From Eonycteris spelaea (taxonomy: Eukaryota; Chordata; Mammalia; Chiroptera; Pteropodidae): a stretch of 64,000 bases of DNA. Under the pieces are notes generated by a model. The model was not told the origin of the DNA. It saw only the letters and a list, made by a program, of their open reading frames with translations, and did no database searches. The translations under genes were made by a program, and so were the position numbers. Shown here piece after piece: positions 1-12,735 of this stretch. How positions within the stretch are numbered: position 1 is the stretch's first letter; each line of letters opens with the position of its first letter. The DNA lies in contig PUFA01000563.1 of the NCBI GenBank assembly GCA_003508835.1, positions 1 through 64,000 of the forward strand, written 5' to 3'.

Positions 1-1204
1 TTACCCCATAGTAACTCAAAATCATCCAATCTGTTACTCTGAGGAAAGGATTTTCCACTTGGGAACATTGTGAACCTGTCTTTAAGGTTTTTTTTTTCTA
101 TGCCTTGCCCCTTGACTCAGAAGTGTTTGTTCTTTGTGTCAGGTAGGTAATAGATATGCCTCGAGTGCCCTACCTACTCTAAACATATCTATAAAATTCT
201 TTATCTGGAGAACCTCAAATCATTGTCATCAGAGTCAGGGGGCTCATCGACAGCAGTGCCTGCTCTCCCAAGTTGAAGGACTCCATGCTTATATCATGTT
301 GTGATGACATGGCTGTGCCAAGAAGTAATATGACTGCTTTTTCCAAGACACTTGAGGATCAGGAAGTCTGTTGCAACAGAGGCATAGGCAGAAGCCATCC
401 CAAAGGCAATGTAGAGAGAGGCTGAAGTTTCGTACGTAAGTGGGCTATGGAATCTCATCACTTTGTTCCTGACCTGGGGTAACGACGCCCTGAATACCAC
501 AAGTACAGGCAGCAGCAGTGCTTCCAGCACACATGTTCAGGCTTCCAGCCATGTGCGTCAAAGGCAGACTTCAGAATCCCCGCCCGGGGAGAACTGGAAG
601 CGAGCTAATGAATGGCTGCAAGGCTAGTGGACCCAGCTCTCTGGGAACACGGCGCCTGCTGAGTCATTCCAGCTGAGGTTCTCAAAGGCAGCGGTTGGCA
701 GAACAATCAGCCATGCAATGCACTGGTCACTCTTGTGTGAACATGAGAATTTGTGCAGCCAACAAGCTCACAAACTCGTACGAGGAAGTGTTGCTGTCAT
801 GCCCACTTGACAAAGAGGGAATGGGTGGAAATGAGAGGTTCAAACACTTGCCCAAGGTCACACACAGAGTGGGGTTGGACAACAGGCAGCCTGTCTCTCG
901 AGCTTCTGTTCCTAACCACTTCTGTGTACAGCTTCATTTTACTAATGTGGGCAAAAGCTAGGTCTCCTTGTAGCTACCTCCCATCTAGGTTGGGGTTTAT
1001 TAAGTCGATCCATTTGGTATATAGCATGTCAAGGTGTATCTGAGTGTTCCCCAGAACGGGGAGTTTTTCTAAGCTGCCACATTCTACTGGCATCACGGTT
1101 CATGAGGACTGAGAGCAAAGTGGGAACCAGAGAATCACTTTTTCCTTATCCAAATGCCTTTCTCAAAGTCCCAGGGCCTGGTAGCTTAAGTACCAGGAGG
1201 AATC
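1..1204 (+). repeat. Family A flank block, forward copy
   Basis: This block recurs at about 16311-17430 in the same orientation and, reverse-complemented, at 2869-3600 and 12736-13760. Shared landmarks are the stretch on calcium-like ATCAGAGTCAGGGGGCTCAT near 230, the CAGCAGCAG run near 510 and a MIR near 745. Open frames inside it are short and switch frame between copies, so I see no conserved protein. The first 60 bases are the edge of block T. It forms the left arm of a small inverted repeat with 2869-3600. Identity of the family is unknown to me. Confidence 0.75.
745..932 (-). repeat. MIR SINE relic
   Basis: The reverse complement reads like the MIR core: a line resembling TGTGTGACCTTGGGCAAGTG, then CTCTCATTTCCAC and a diverged 3' part. 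It lies inside family A and is carried in all copies of the flank block. Confidence 0.6.
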
Positions 1205-2868
1205 TGATTGACTTGCTTATTCTAAAGAGACATGCACCTAAGGCAGCTGTCCAATTTCCTTAGAAATCACAGTGCATCGAGCATGTGTAATAAATTTGGA
1301 GAAGAGTACTCAAAGACAGCAAACCATGTCCTCGTCATTTGTCCCCTCACATCCTGGAAGAATCCATGCCCAACGAACATGCCATGCCCACAGGCATCAT
1401 ATTTTAATGTTAACTACATAGTTTTCTGTCCCAGAGACTTGCATGGTCATGGGCTCGAGAAGTGTGAGTACTCACAGCCCTATTTTCTATAAGGAAATAC
1501 CACCTTTCTGGGAACCGGCATTTTCCCAAAGCAGCAGTTTAACTGTCATGGTCAAGGATGAACCCAGAGATGGAGAAGGAGGAGAAAAATCCTACCTGAG
1601 ACCGAGATGCCTTAGAAATCCCTCTGAGTGATCAGATCTTGAAGCCAGAATCGCTGACACTTCCCAGGTGACCTGCTGAAACCCAATGAACGGCATTAGG
1701 ACATTTTGGTAACCGCTCCAACGGGAGGAGATTTAAGTGGAGAGTTTGCTCCAGCCTATAAAAAGTGCTGAGGACAAGACAGCTGAGAGTCCAGGGAACA
1801 GAGAAGCACACGAGCAGACGATAGGCAGTCATAGGTAATATCTGCTTTCCCTCCAGCAGCATATCCCTTCCTATTCTGAGGCCCGATCACGATGTCACTC
1901 AAGTGGTTGTTGCCAGGCGTAGTCTCATAGAAACCAGTGTGATGACTCGGCTCTGAAGGTCATTGTGAGGTCATGACACATCTCGGTGCCTAAACGACAG
2001 AACCTGGGACACAGGGGAGTAGTGGAGGGGGAGAGAGGGAACTGGTCCTCTCCCTCCTTGCCTTTCCTTCCAGATCAATGGCCACTCCGGTAGGAAGCGA
2101 GGCTGCGCAGTGGTCTGCGAAAGAAAACATGCAGCTACACCAAGATCATGTGACCTTTTTATCTGCCATCCACAAACCTCTTCAGCTGAGGAACTCCAGC
2201 CCTGATGTGTAACGTCAGCTTGAGGACTGTCATTTCTGCAAGTTAATGAAACTGCATCACATGCAGAATGGGTTAGGGACACGGGCTGAAGAGGCGGTGA
2301 TTCGATTTCCATTCCCAGTGCTGTGTGATTTTGGGCAAACGCCTTCATCTCTGATCTTCTTTGCAAAGTAGGGATCACAGGAGCCCGTCCACTCTTAGGG
2401 TTTGTGAAGATCACATGGGAAGGGAATTTAGTCCCCCTTAGATGCGCTGTGGTCCCAGGGGTATGTTACGTTTGGTCAAATTTGGACCAAAAATCGGAAC
2501 TGGAAATTGTCAGAAAGAAGCAATTCACAGGTGTGACAGCTGTCCCCTCTCTTCGAGCAACTCTCGGTCACTATCATATTCAACCCGGATCCAGAAGGAA
2601 CCCAGGTGCCTGCGAGAGGTGTTCAGATCTCGCCGTCGAGTACGCTCACACACGTTCTGAGGGCCATTGTTAGTCGCCCCGATTGCTCCTGCTGCTGAAG
2701 CTATCAGTCCCTGGGACTCTGAGAAAGGCATTTGGATCAGACGAAAGGGATTCCATGGTTCCTTCTTTGCTCTCTAGTCCTCCCTGACTGGGATTCCGGT
2801 AGGAAATGTGGCAGCTCGGGATCGCTCCATGGTCTGGGAAACACTCAGATACACCTTGACGTGCTATT
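1205..2868 (+). repeat. Family A core block A5, forward copy
   Basis: It begins near TGACTTGCTTATTCTAAAG and is found again at 11101-12735 (same strand), in part at 14250-14490, and reverse-complemented at 14491-15800 and 17431-18990. It contains a TATAAAA-like stretch near 1756 and a MIR near 2262. No copy keeps a long reading frame. Function is unknown; it behaves as a low-copy repeat unit always paired with the flank block. Confidence 0.75.
2262..2420 (+). repeat. MIR SINE relic in A5
   Basis: The order is TGTGTGATTTTGGGCAAACG, CTCTGATCTTCTTTGCAAAG, GGGATCACAGGAGC and a GTTTGTGAAGATCA tail, which follows the MIR consensus. It is present in every A5 copy. Confidence 0.55.
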
Positions 2869-3600
2869 GACCAAATGAATCGGCTTCATAAACCCCAAAC
2901 TAGATGGGAGGGAGCTACGAGGAGACCTCGCCTTTGCCCACATTAGTAAAATGAAGCTGTACACAGAAGTGGTTAGGAACAGAAGCTCGAGAGACAGGCT
3001 GCCTGTTTCCAACCCCACTCGTGTGTGACCTTGGGCAGGTGTTTGAACCTCTCATTGCCACCCATTCCTCCTTTGTCAGGTGGGCATGACAGGAACACTT
3101 CCTCCCGTACGAGTTTGTGAGCTTGTTGGCTGCACAAATTCTCATGTTCACACAAGAGAGACCAGTGCATTGCATGGCTGATTGTTGTGCCAACCGCTGC
3201 TGTTGAGAACCTCAGCTGGAATGACTCACATGCACCATGTTCCCAGAGAGCTGGTGAACTAGCCTTGCAGCCATTATTAGCCCAGTTCCAGTTCTCAAAG
3301 GGACTGGGGATCCTGAAGTATGCCCAGGACACAGATGGCTGCAAGTCTGGGCATGTATGCTGGAAGCACTGCTGCTGCTGGTACTTATGGTATTCAGGGA
3401 GGCTTTGCCCCAGGTCAGGTACAAAATGATGAGATTCCATATCCCACTTATGTAGCAAACTTCAGCCTCTGTCTACAGTGTCTTTCAGATGGCTGCTGCC
3501 TATGCTCTGTTGCAACAGCGTTCCTGAATCTAAGGGTTATTAGGGGAAAACAATTATTGTACTTTGTGGCACTACCAAGTTAATCCAACATGACAAACCA
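2869..3600 (-). repeat. Family A flank block, inverted copy
   Basis: This is the reverse complement of the block at 1-1204, recognisable from the CTGCTGCTG run near 3370 and from the MIR. With 1-1204 it makes an inverted repeat around the A5 core at 1205-2868. Confidence 0.75.
2963..3150 (+). repeat. MIR SINE relic
   Basis: GTGTGTGACCTTGGGCAGGT followed by CTCTCATTGCCACCC and a TGGGCATGACAGGAACACTT stretch is MIR-like. It is the mirror partner of the MIR at 745-932. Confidence 0.65.
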
Positions 3601-4075
3601 ATGCTCAGTTGAAAATATGGCAAGTAAAATTGTATTTAGTATACCTATCCTACCAAACATCATAGCTTAGCCTAGCCTACATTAAGTAGGCCCAGAATGC
3701 TTATATTTGGGCAGTTTCTGCAGTACTTGCTTACCCCTTCTTCTCACCAAAAGCAGAAGACAGAGTTGAGTGTTTCGTAGACATGACGTAGATATGACAG
3801 GATGTCGAAACCCCAACACATGATATCCAAAAAGCGCTGCAACAGAAAGTCCACTATGTATCGGCAGTTTACCCTCGTGATCGTGTGACTGTCGGGGAGC
3901 TGAGGCTCACCATCGCTGCCCAGCACCACGAGAGAATATCATACCTCACATCACTAGCCAGAGAAAGAGGAAAATTCAAAATTCGAGGTACAGTTTCCAT
4001 GGAATGTGTATCGTTTTTGCACCATCACAAAGGCAAAAAGTCGTTAAGATGAACCATCATAAGTTGGGGTCCTTT
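3601..4075 (-). repeat. Block T, DNA-transposon-like repeat
   Basis: The block contains GGAATGTGTATCGTTTTTGC and ends with a run like CATCATAAGTTGGGGTC, which resembles a mammalian cut-and-paste DNA transposon remnant I remember but cannot name. Other copies lie at about 13761-14250 and 15800-16310, always at the outer edge of the family A flank block. No transposase frame is visible. Confidence 0.5.
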
Positions 4076-4729
4076 CTGTTAAATAAAATGATAAAAAGAT
4101 GTTGGCTATTTTGTCTCTCAGCTTGGGATAAATTTAGCATCCGCTGAAATGCACCACCTGGTAAACCCTCATGCCCTAATCAGTACTGGGGTTCAACATA
4201 CAATTGCACCTGTTCTTTGGAGATACAGCTAAATATGAACAAAATACCCCCTAATCTCTGAGGGCAGTTACCGAAAAGTAAAATAGAGAGTACATGAGTA
4301 TAACTCAGCCTACACATTGGAACTTTTGCTTTGCTTAAATTTTCCATAGCCATAGTGCCCACTGACCTAAAATATCCCAAGTGGGCACAGACACACAGAC
4401 CCTCTGAGTAAAAAAAATAAAATTAAGTCTTTGGCCCCTACGATGGGCTTGATGAAACAGGAACCCATGAACTCACTTCTCCCAACTCCAAAATGGTTGG
4501 TAAAACCCACTAAAAATTAAAAGAGGGCCTTTGAGATTTGAAACCTAGTATGCATGATCTATTGATAAAATTATTCATTTTCCCCACTTTGTCTCCATTG
4601 AACAGTCGAATTAAGCCCATCTGACTGTCTAACAGTCTAGTCTTCACCTTGGAGAAAAAATGAAGGGTCCTTCATGGTGGAGTTCCTCACCCTTAATGTC
4701 AAGGGTGTCTCAATAATTCCCCTGTATCT
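4076..4729. other. Unassigned DNA
   Basis: AT-rich sequence without a recognisable gene, RNA or repeat. Short open frames only. Confidence 0.5.
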
Positions 4730-4985
4730 GTTTCGTATTACTGCTGCAACAAATCGCCACAAACTTAGTCACTTAAAATAACACAAACATATTATAGTTC
4801 TGAAAGTCAGCAGTCTAAAATGGGCTGGCAGCACTGTGTTCCTTTTGACACTGTGAGAATCCATTCTCTTCCTTTCCCAGCCTCCACAGGCTTCCCACAT
4901 TCACTGGCATATAGTTCCTACCAGCGCACCCTAACTTCTGTAGCCACATCTGCTCCCTTAACTCTGACACACCTATTGACCAAAA
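4730..4985 (-). repeat. MaLR/ERVL-like LTR fragment
   Basis: Read on the plus strand it follows the familiar order: a TACTGCTGCAACAAATCGCC start, CACAAACTTAGTCACTTAAA, AGTTCTGAAAGTC and CCTTTCCCAGCCTCC. This is the complement of a common mammalian LTR end. The element is the same type as the one at 30740-31195 but on the opposite strand. The exact subfamily name is uncertain. Confidence 0.5.
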
Positions 4986-5640
4986 GAATCAGTACCCACA
5001 ACATTAAAAAAAGAAAACGAATATTCGACACATCATTTCATCAGTTTTGAGTTGTGCAGACAGCTCGTTGCTCATTTAAAAATTATACTGAAACATTTAG
5101 GTTGATACTTTCAAATGAACCCACCTTGAATGGGGGCCCCTCTACACACGTCCCTTGAATTTGCTCACATTGCAATAAAACGGGCACTCTTATGAGGGCC
5201 TCTCCAGTGACATATTCACTATACACACATTGGAGACATTCCTTTAAACCTCTGGAAATCTCCAGATCACCTACGATAGCCATAAGTCACCCATCACCTG
5301 CTGATACACTTGGCCCCATGCCATATGCCATAAGAGTGGCAATTGTGGGCCGCATACTGAACTCTCCTGCAAAGAGGCCCAAAGCCCGTGACTTTCTGTC
5401 CTCCGCACAGAGCTACCGATTCTGACTCAGGTCATGGACACAGCACCTCACAATCGTGGCAAAGACACCGAGATCTCCTCACTGCATGACAGAGCCAAAT
5501 GGGGCCCCTCTGGCATATCCCACTTGCAGGAAAGGGTGGCTTTCTCTGCTCTCACATTGTTTGCCAGATTCCATCAGTGCTGAAGTTGGTCATCCCTCTC
5601 CTGCAATCCTTGACTTAATTGGAAGGCCTTTGGAATTGAC
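4986..5640. other. Unassigned DNA before a retroviral relic
   Basis: No gene is recognised. It may be diverged internal retroviral sequence because the next segment resembles RNase H, but I cannot show this. Confidence 0.4.
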
Positions 5641-5644
5641 TGAC

Positions 5645-5900
5645 TGAAAAGCAAATGGAGTGTGTACAGCTTATCAGTACCACCGTGCATGGTGGAGCTT
5701 GAGCAAGAAGTTTCTAAAAAGCATGGAATGCAAAGACCTGCACAATTAATGGAATTTCAGGCAGTTGTCTTAGCCCTGGATTCCCTTGCCAACAAGTCCT
5801 CGAATCTGAAACTTAAGACAGACCATTTGGCCACTGCCAATGATCCAGCCATCTGATACAACCAATGGCCACATCCAAGGCCACTTTCGACAAGGTAAAG
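5645..5900 (+). pseudogene. Endogenous retrovirus pol relic (RNase H part)
   Basis: One frame reads through about 60 codons that resemble a retroviral RNase H. An acidic residue sits in AQLMEFQAVVLALDS, followed about 20 residues later by a T-D pair in LKTDHLATAN, where the family normally has TDS. RNase H removes the RNA strand during reverse transcription. Here the frame stops after the match and no intact protease, integrase or envelope frame surrounds it, so it is a dead fossil. The assignment rests on a short similarity and could be wrong. Confidence 0.45.
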
Positions 5901-7861
5901 ATCTCTGGAAACTTCTTGCCTAGTAGAGGCCAAAAAGATAAATCAGGTATGCAAGGATTGTTCAATATTTGCAGACTGATGACTGTAATCCGTCACATTG
6001 AGGATAAAGGGTGGAAACGGGAAACCCCCAATCCCACACTGGAGAGGCCCCAGAAGAGTATCAGCCTGGTTAGTGGAGACACTTGGGTTTTCATGGGCCT
6101 TCTAGGAGGAATGCCAGGAGAAATAAGGACAGCTAAGACAGCCCTGCAAGTTCTGTTCTTCCCTGCTGAAGAAGGTGGGAGAGGCTCAAAGAGCACTGCT
6201 GGGGGACGATCGTCAGCCAAACACACCCAAGTGCCTCGGTAACATCTATGTTGACGTAGTCTCAGTCATCTGTTTCTTCCAGAGAACCCAATGCCTTGAG
6301 ACAATGCTTTGAACTGCACTTGGTTTCTTGGTGTCCAGAGCTGACTCTATGCTTGCCCCTGGAGATAGGGCTTTGTTCCACACACGTTGACCTGACATAA
6401 ACTCTGCAAACTCTGCCAGAATGCAGGGACACAGTTTTGAGAAGGGCACAAGCCATTCTGCAGAGCTAACAGCACACGATGGAGCCCTAAAGTGACCCAT
6501 AAGCTCACAGAAAGTTGTATGCAGGGTGATCTCACCTCTCAGTTACCTGCATCTCTTTCCTCCCTATGCTGACTTTTCCTCCAGCGTTTTGTTTTGCATC
6601 TTCTTTTCCTTGTCTAGCGCATTGGGCGGCACTTTAGCAGAAACCCAAGATCCTGCCCTGACTGTGGCAGAAAGAGAAAGAGCTCCAGGAAACCCCAATA
6701 AGCAGGTACAATGACCTTTCTCATCAGGAAGCAGATACAGAAGAGGCCTCCTGTCCCTCCACATCCCTACTAATAAGAAGGGGTTTCATGGCTCTTAGAA
6801 AAGATTAAGGCAGAAAAATTAGATCGGGGCTTTCCGGTATGCCCGCAAAGACACTGAGGTCATCCTGTCCTAAGAAGGGTCTGCCCCAGCCCGCCACAAT
6901 GAGGAAGCCACAAGGCATTTGGGGGCTAAAGGTAACACATAGCAGGAAATGAGCAGGCAGAAAATTGGGTACATGTTTGAGCCAGTCACTCACAACCCTC
7001 AATGATCTTCAAATCACCTGAATCTCATTATGGCATGATTATAATATGATGCGTATGCCCAGAACTTCATGAAGTTCATTATAACAGGCTGAATTCTGGG
7101 AACAAACATGCGCAGAAAGCAAACAATGAATTGCGGAGTCCTGTCAGTCTTAATCATCTAGAATGCACCCAAACTTGGCTCCTTCTTTTCCTTACCTAAT
7201 AGTGATGTTTTTGAAGAGTTCCTTCCAAGTTTAATTTGTCAGATTCTTCTTTATTATGAGATTGGAGTTAAAGATGAAAGAGTCTCACGATTTCTCCATG
7301 GTGATTAAAGGACAATTTCCTCTTTGTAATAAAAAAGTAATCCGAGCGTGTGTAAATGTTCATATTTTTCTACAATCTTTTACCCAATGATTTTAGCACC
7401 CAAAGATACCTTTTTCCTCAATAGATTAGTACAGAGCAGGCTAAAAATATCAATGTTTTTAACGGAGAATTTTTCTTTTCCATCAGTTAGTTGGCATCAT
7501 TTGCTCCTCGTGGTTGACATTTTCTACATTTGCTATGAATCCTGCAGTTTAGATATGTTACGGGGGTTTTGTTTGTTGGTTCGTTTAGATTTTGACCCTT
7601 TAGGTGCTTTGGAACAGAAGTCGCGTTCTGCACTCTAGGACTCAGAATAAAACTGAGGCAGTATCGTTCTCCAAGGATTCAAGCCGAGTCTCGCCATCTT
7701 TGGCTGGGGGACATCATAACACAGGCTCCTACCAACAGGTTACTAATTAGGAAATAATAATTTCTACATTTTCCCGAGGATACGTAAAGAAATCTAGTTA
7801 TTAAAGGCATGAAACATAGTATACAGTACATCTTGATCTACAGAGAACAGAAGAGTTACCG
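5901..7861. other. Unassigned DNA
   Basis: Nothing recognisable. Open frames of up to 125 codons occur (for example near 5865-6242) but lack known motifs. Parts may be further decayed retroviral sequence. The palindrome arm starts at its right end. Confidence 0.45.
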
Positions 7862-8535
7862 GAAAGCAGGGATGGCAGAAAGAAGCCTTCAAAGTGCAGC
7901 TTTGGATTTCTGAAATGGCTTCGGAAAGCCCATTGTATAGACCTCAGCTTTGAAAGTGGATGTCTTCATTTGCAAGAGCCAGGCTTTGTTGAAAGAAATA
8001 AGTAATATACAGAGCTCTAGATAGCCAAAGCTCAGAGCCGAGACACATGCATTTTCAGCCATAAATGAGCAGGACCCAGGAGAGGATAATACTGATTTCT
8101 CTCCCCAGGATGGGACTAGGACCCTTCTGGAGCCGGGCACTGGGCTGGCCTAGTGTCAACATGTGCTGGCAGGTGGGCCGTGCACTACAAACTCGAGGGT
8201 GCATCACATGTGAATGGGCTCAGTTGAACTGCATAGTCCACCGCTTGTGTGACTCTATGAAAGGGACCCTGGACAGAGGCTGGGAAAGGAAGGAGAGAGT
8301 ATTGAAACAGGAAATGTGAAAGGCTGTGAATCCCAGAGAAGAATGGCACGTGGCCTAACATTCGACTTGGATCGTTGGGAAGGAGACATTCTCTCAGTGC
8401 CCCAGCACAACAGAAGTAGTTCAGGGGAGGTCAGGAAAATGGCCTGGCATTTAGAGAAGAGATACCGTGAGGCAGTGCCCTTGAGTTCCCCAAGGCTTTT
8501 TTAAAGCAGGAATGAGTTTCAGCTGCAGGCCCTAC

Positions 8536-8748
8536 CTAGGAAAAGACTCCATAGAAATGTTGAGAGGATTGATAACAAGACAAGGCCTGCATCTGCAAGA
8601 TGATGGCCCAGAGTGTGCAACTATCCTGATTGAGGGTCATGGCAGCAGCTACCGGCACTAATATCAGACACCGGTATGTGCAAAACACCAAGAAGGATCT
8701 CTTATAGCCATCCTCCAAAGATGCAGGGAAGAAATGGCGGGCACCCAA
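8536..8748 (-). other. Short open frame retained in repeat B
   Basis: Seventy codons with a hydrophobic middle (LILVPVAAAM) and TLNQDSCTLWAI. Counterparts occur in B2 (21293-21550, frame altered at its start) and B3 (51663-51890). I recognise no family. Chance retention among recent copies is the simplest explanation. Confidence 0.3.
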
Positions 8749-8824
8749 AGACAGAGGTAGCAGAGGGCAAAGAGGACATGTCCGCGTTCTTGGCTATATT
8801 CATGTGTAGCTACATAATATCTTG

Positions 8825-9060
8825 AAGAAGAGGAACAGGGGACAGAGGAGTGAGAAGCAGAGGAGGAGAGGAAAGAGGAGGAAGTAAGAAATGGGTAGGC
8901 CGAGGAGGGGAGGCAAAGGAGGACAATAGCAAGGGTTGAAGTGGATGAGGAAGAATGTGAGGAGGGGTGAGGTAAAGGGGGATGGCGATGAGGAGAAAGA
9001 AGGAAAAGAGTGAAGGCTAGAAGCAGGTACAGAGGAAGACTTATGAGAGAGGAGAGCAGT
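8825..9060. repeat. Purine-rich low-complexity tract (B1)
   Basis: Long run of G and A (AGGAGGAGAGGAAAGAGGAG-like) on the plus strand. The corresponding tracts are at 21036-21270 and 51370-51590 on the pyrimidine strand. Confidence 0.85.
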
Positions 9061-10400
9061 GCTCATGAGGATATTGGATTTTGAATTTACACAATTGCAA
9101 TGCCAAAAAAATAAATGATTAATTACACAAATGATTAAGTTCTAAACTAGAAGAGATTGAGTCACCTCAATGGGCAAGGTCCCATCATTTCTTCACTCAG
9201 CTAAAATAAAGGTCCATGAGTAGGTTGACCTAAGTTATAGATATATAAGATTAATTTGTGAACAAGTTACTTAATGCTTGGAATGAGAAATCTGCTAGAA
9301 TATTCAAACATCTGCAAAACTTCTAAGTGGTGTCAAAAGCTTGCATATCCAATGGGAAGTTTCTCTTATTGTATAGCTGAACTTTATAAAATAGTTGCCA
9401 GCTATGACATGAATCAGAGCTCTGCATGATAAAAATTAAAAGTAAAATAAAAAAATAAATAAAATATAAGAAAAGTTGGGTTAAGTAAAAATATGTATTT
9501 GTAATTGCAAGATGTTTGGGAATCTCTGGTACCGATAAGCACCATCTGACTCCACCCACTGACACAGCTTCCAAGTGGGCAGTGCCCTCGGCTTGCTTTG
9601 GCTTCAGAGAGTTCACACTACTCCGGACCTTAGGAAGAATTCTGAGCTCACCTGTCTTCTGCAGAAACCGAAGAGAAGGAAGGGAGCACACAGAAGGAAG
9701 GGGAAATTTCTGTTCCCACAGGGAGGGGCAGCTCTGCTTGGCACACCTTTACGAGAAAGCTCCCAGTCCCAAATGGAATAACTGCATGCTTCTTCCTCTG
9801 CTCATGGGTCCTTGATCCCACCCTGTCCCACTAGCAATGGGTCTTGTCACATCAGATCCTCCCTCTTGCCAAAGATCATTTGCTCACACACAGTCTTTTC
9901 TCAGGTTGGGACAACTCAGATCCAAGGGTCTTCACAACACATGTGCTGACAGGACTTGTTGACCTACCTTAGGGTTCAAGAAGAGGTTAGGGATAAAGCC
10001 AATTCAGGATGATTAGAGGGAAGGAGCGAGCCTCATCAAGAGGGCCAAGAATAGCAGAGAATAGGGAGGATGAGGAGTTCTTTTCTGGGTCCCTAGTCTT
10101 CTGTGGGCCGGAACCTTACTCCTAACCATTATCCTGGGGGTAGATGTGAGGGTAAAAAGAAAGGATGAGATTCAAAAGGACCAGGTTCCCCTCCAGTGTA
10201 AGCCAAGAGAGATGTATCAGCATAAAAACACATCAAACCTGAATGAGTAAAATGTAGCTTGTATGTTAAAAGCTGAAAGAAGGGTGGAGTTTTATTCTGC
10301 ATTATTATTATTATTTGCACTTTCCAAAAGTATGGGGGAAGCATAAGCTGATAAGTCATATAACTCTTTACAAAGACCAACTACCCCGTGCTGTAGCTTA

Positions 10401-10496
<96 letters not shown>

Positions 10497-11100
10497 TTAA
10501 GGTTTGATGTGTCCATCTGCCCTCTTGGGGATAGGTGAGGGCTTGTTGGCAATGACATCAGTATGGCCTTTAACCATGACTGGTCGCCATGCCAGATGTG
10601 CCCGGAAGAGCGCTCAACCGAGAAAGCCTGAGAAAGATGATGTGACCCATTTAATCCAGTAGACCCAGGGGTCTCTTTCTCCTGGCTCCAACCTAACACA
10701 AACACTTGTTTCCAGTAGTAATCATAAGATATAGCCCTGGAGCATCATCTCACTTGAAATGTCAACCTGATCATTTATTTCCCATTGTTGTGTACATAGG
10801 TCTGTGTCTAGAATCTGTTCTTTACCATTGACATAGCGTAAATCTCTGTTTTAATTGTTAAATCTAAAGTGTAGATGTTCATATGTCATAGGGAAAGGCC
10901 AGTATCATGGTTATTCCCAAATGTGTTCTCTTCTGTGTACTGAATTATCGGCTCATTCATGGTAAAATCCTGTTGAGAGTCATGAAAATGTTTGCACTGA
11001 ATGCATATTTATTTGCCATTTCATACCTTATTCTCAGAGGAGTATATAACGTCTTCTTTTGGGTGTTTAAGTTGTATCCAGTGTTACTTTCTGTAAACGA

Positions 11101-12735
11101 TCTCATGATTGACATGCTTATTCTAAAGAGACATGCACTTAAGGCAGCTGTCCAATTTCCATACAAGTAATAATACATCAAGAATATGAAATAAAGTTGG
11201 AGACGTGTACTCTTAAAGAAACCAAACCATATCCTCGGCATTAGTTCCCTCACATCCTGTAAAACTCCATGCCCTACCTCTGGGAAATACCTCAAGACAT
11301 CACATTTTAATGTTAACTATATACTAGTTCTGTCCCAGAGACTTACAAGGTAATGGGCTCAAGAAGTGTGACTACTCAGAGCGCTATTTTCTACAAGTAA
11401 ATACCGCCTTTCTGAGAATTGGCATTTTCCGAAAGCAGAGGTTTAAGTGGCATGGCCAAGGTTGAATCCAGACATGGAGAAAGAGGAGAAAAATCCTACC
11501 TGAGACCGACTTCCCTTGCTACTCCCTCTGATCTTACAGCTAGAATCGCTGACTACTGCCCAGTTGACCTGCTGAAACCCAATGAACTGAATTAAGACAG
11601 AAGAAGTATTAAGTGAAGAGAGTTTGCTCTAGCCTGTGAAAAGTGCTGAGGCCAAGATAGCTGAGTGTCCAGGGAAGTGAACAGAGAAGCAGAAGAGCAG
11701 ACAATATCCAGTCATAGGTAATATATGCTTTCCCTCCAGCAGAAGCTCACTTACTATTCTCAAGCCTGATCACGAAGTAACCCAAGTGATTGTTTCCAGT
11801 CTTTGTTTCTCTCATAGACACAGGTGTGATGACTTGGTTCTGAAGGTCATTGTGAGGCGTGATAACACATCTTGGTGTCAAACCAGTAAGGCCCTGGGAC
11901 TCAGGGAATAGTGGGCAGGGAAGAGAAGGAACTTGTCCTCTCCCTCCTTGCCTTGCCTTCTAGATTAATGTCTACTCCAGCAGGAACAGAGGCTGCTCAG
12001 TGATCTACAAGGGAAAACATGCAGATACATGAAGATAATGTGGCACTTTTATCTGCTATTAAGAAACCGATTGAGCTGAGGGACTCCACCGCTGATGTGT
12101 AATGTCTGCTTGAGGAGTGTCTATTTTCCATATTAGTAAAACTACATCGCATACATAAGGGGTTAGGAACACAGGCTCAAGAGAAAGGGGATTCGATTTC
12201 CAGTTCCCGTTCAGTGTGATCATGGCCAAATCCCTTCAACTCTGATCCTCTTTGCAAAGTAGGGATCACAAGAGCACCTCCACTCTCATGGTTTGTGAAG
12301 ATCAGATGGTAAGAGACTGTAGTCCCCCCCTTATGCATGCTTTAATTCCCAAGGTTATGTTACCTTGGGTCAACTGTGGTCTGAAAATCTGAAATGGAAA
12401 AAGTCAGAAATAAGCAATTCACAGATGTGATATCTGTCCCCTCTCTTCAAGCAATTCTTGGTCACACATCATATTCAACCCTGAACCAGAAGTAACCCAG
12501 GGGCTGGCGACAGGTGTTCAGAGCTCGCTATCGAGTGCGCCCACAAAAGTTATGAAGGCCATTGTGAGTCTCCCCGATTCCTCCTTGTGCTTAAGCTATC
12601 AGGCCCTGGAGCTTAGAGAAAGGCATTGGGATAAGACGAAAGGGAGTTCTCTTGTTCCTTATTTGCTCTCACGTTATGACCAACTGTGATTCCTGTGAAA
12701 AATGTGGCAGCCCAAAATAACACCACTGTCTGGGA
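11101..12735 (+). repeat. Family A core block A5, second copy
   Basis: It starts at ACATGCTTATTCTAAAGAGA and follows 1205-2868 throughout, including the TACCTGAGACCGACTTCCCT stretch and the MIR near 12155. It lies in palindrome 1, left arm. Confidence 0.8.
12155..12312 (+). repeat. MIR SINE relic in A5
   Basis: Same MIR as at 2262-2420: TCAGTGTGATCATGGCCAAA followed by CTCTGATCCTCTTTGCAAAG. Confidence 0.5.

Noticed and set aside
8800..9066. 88-codon S/F/L-rich frame, with similar frames in B2 and B3
   Set aside because: Translation of the purine/pyrimidine low-complexity tract.
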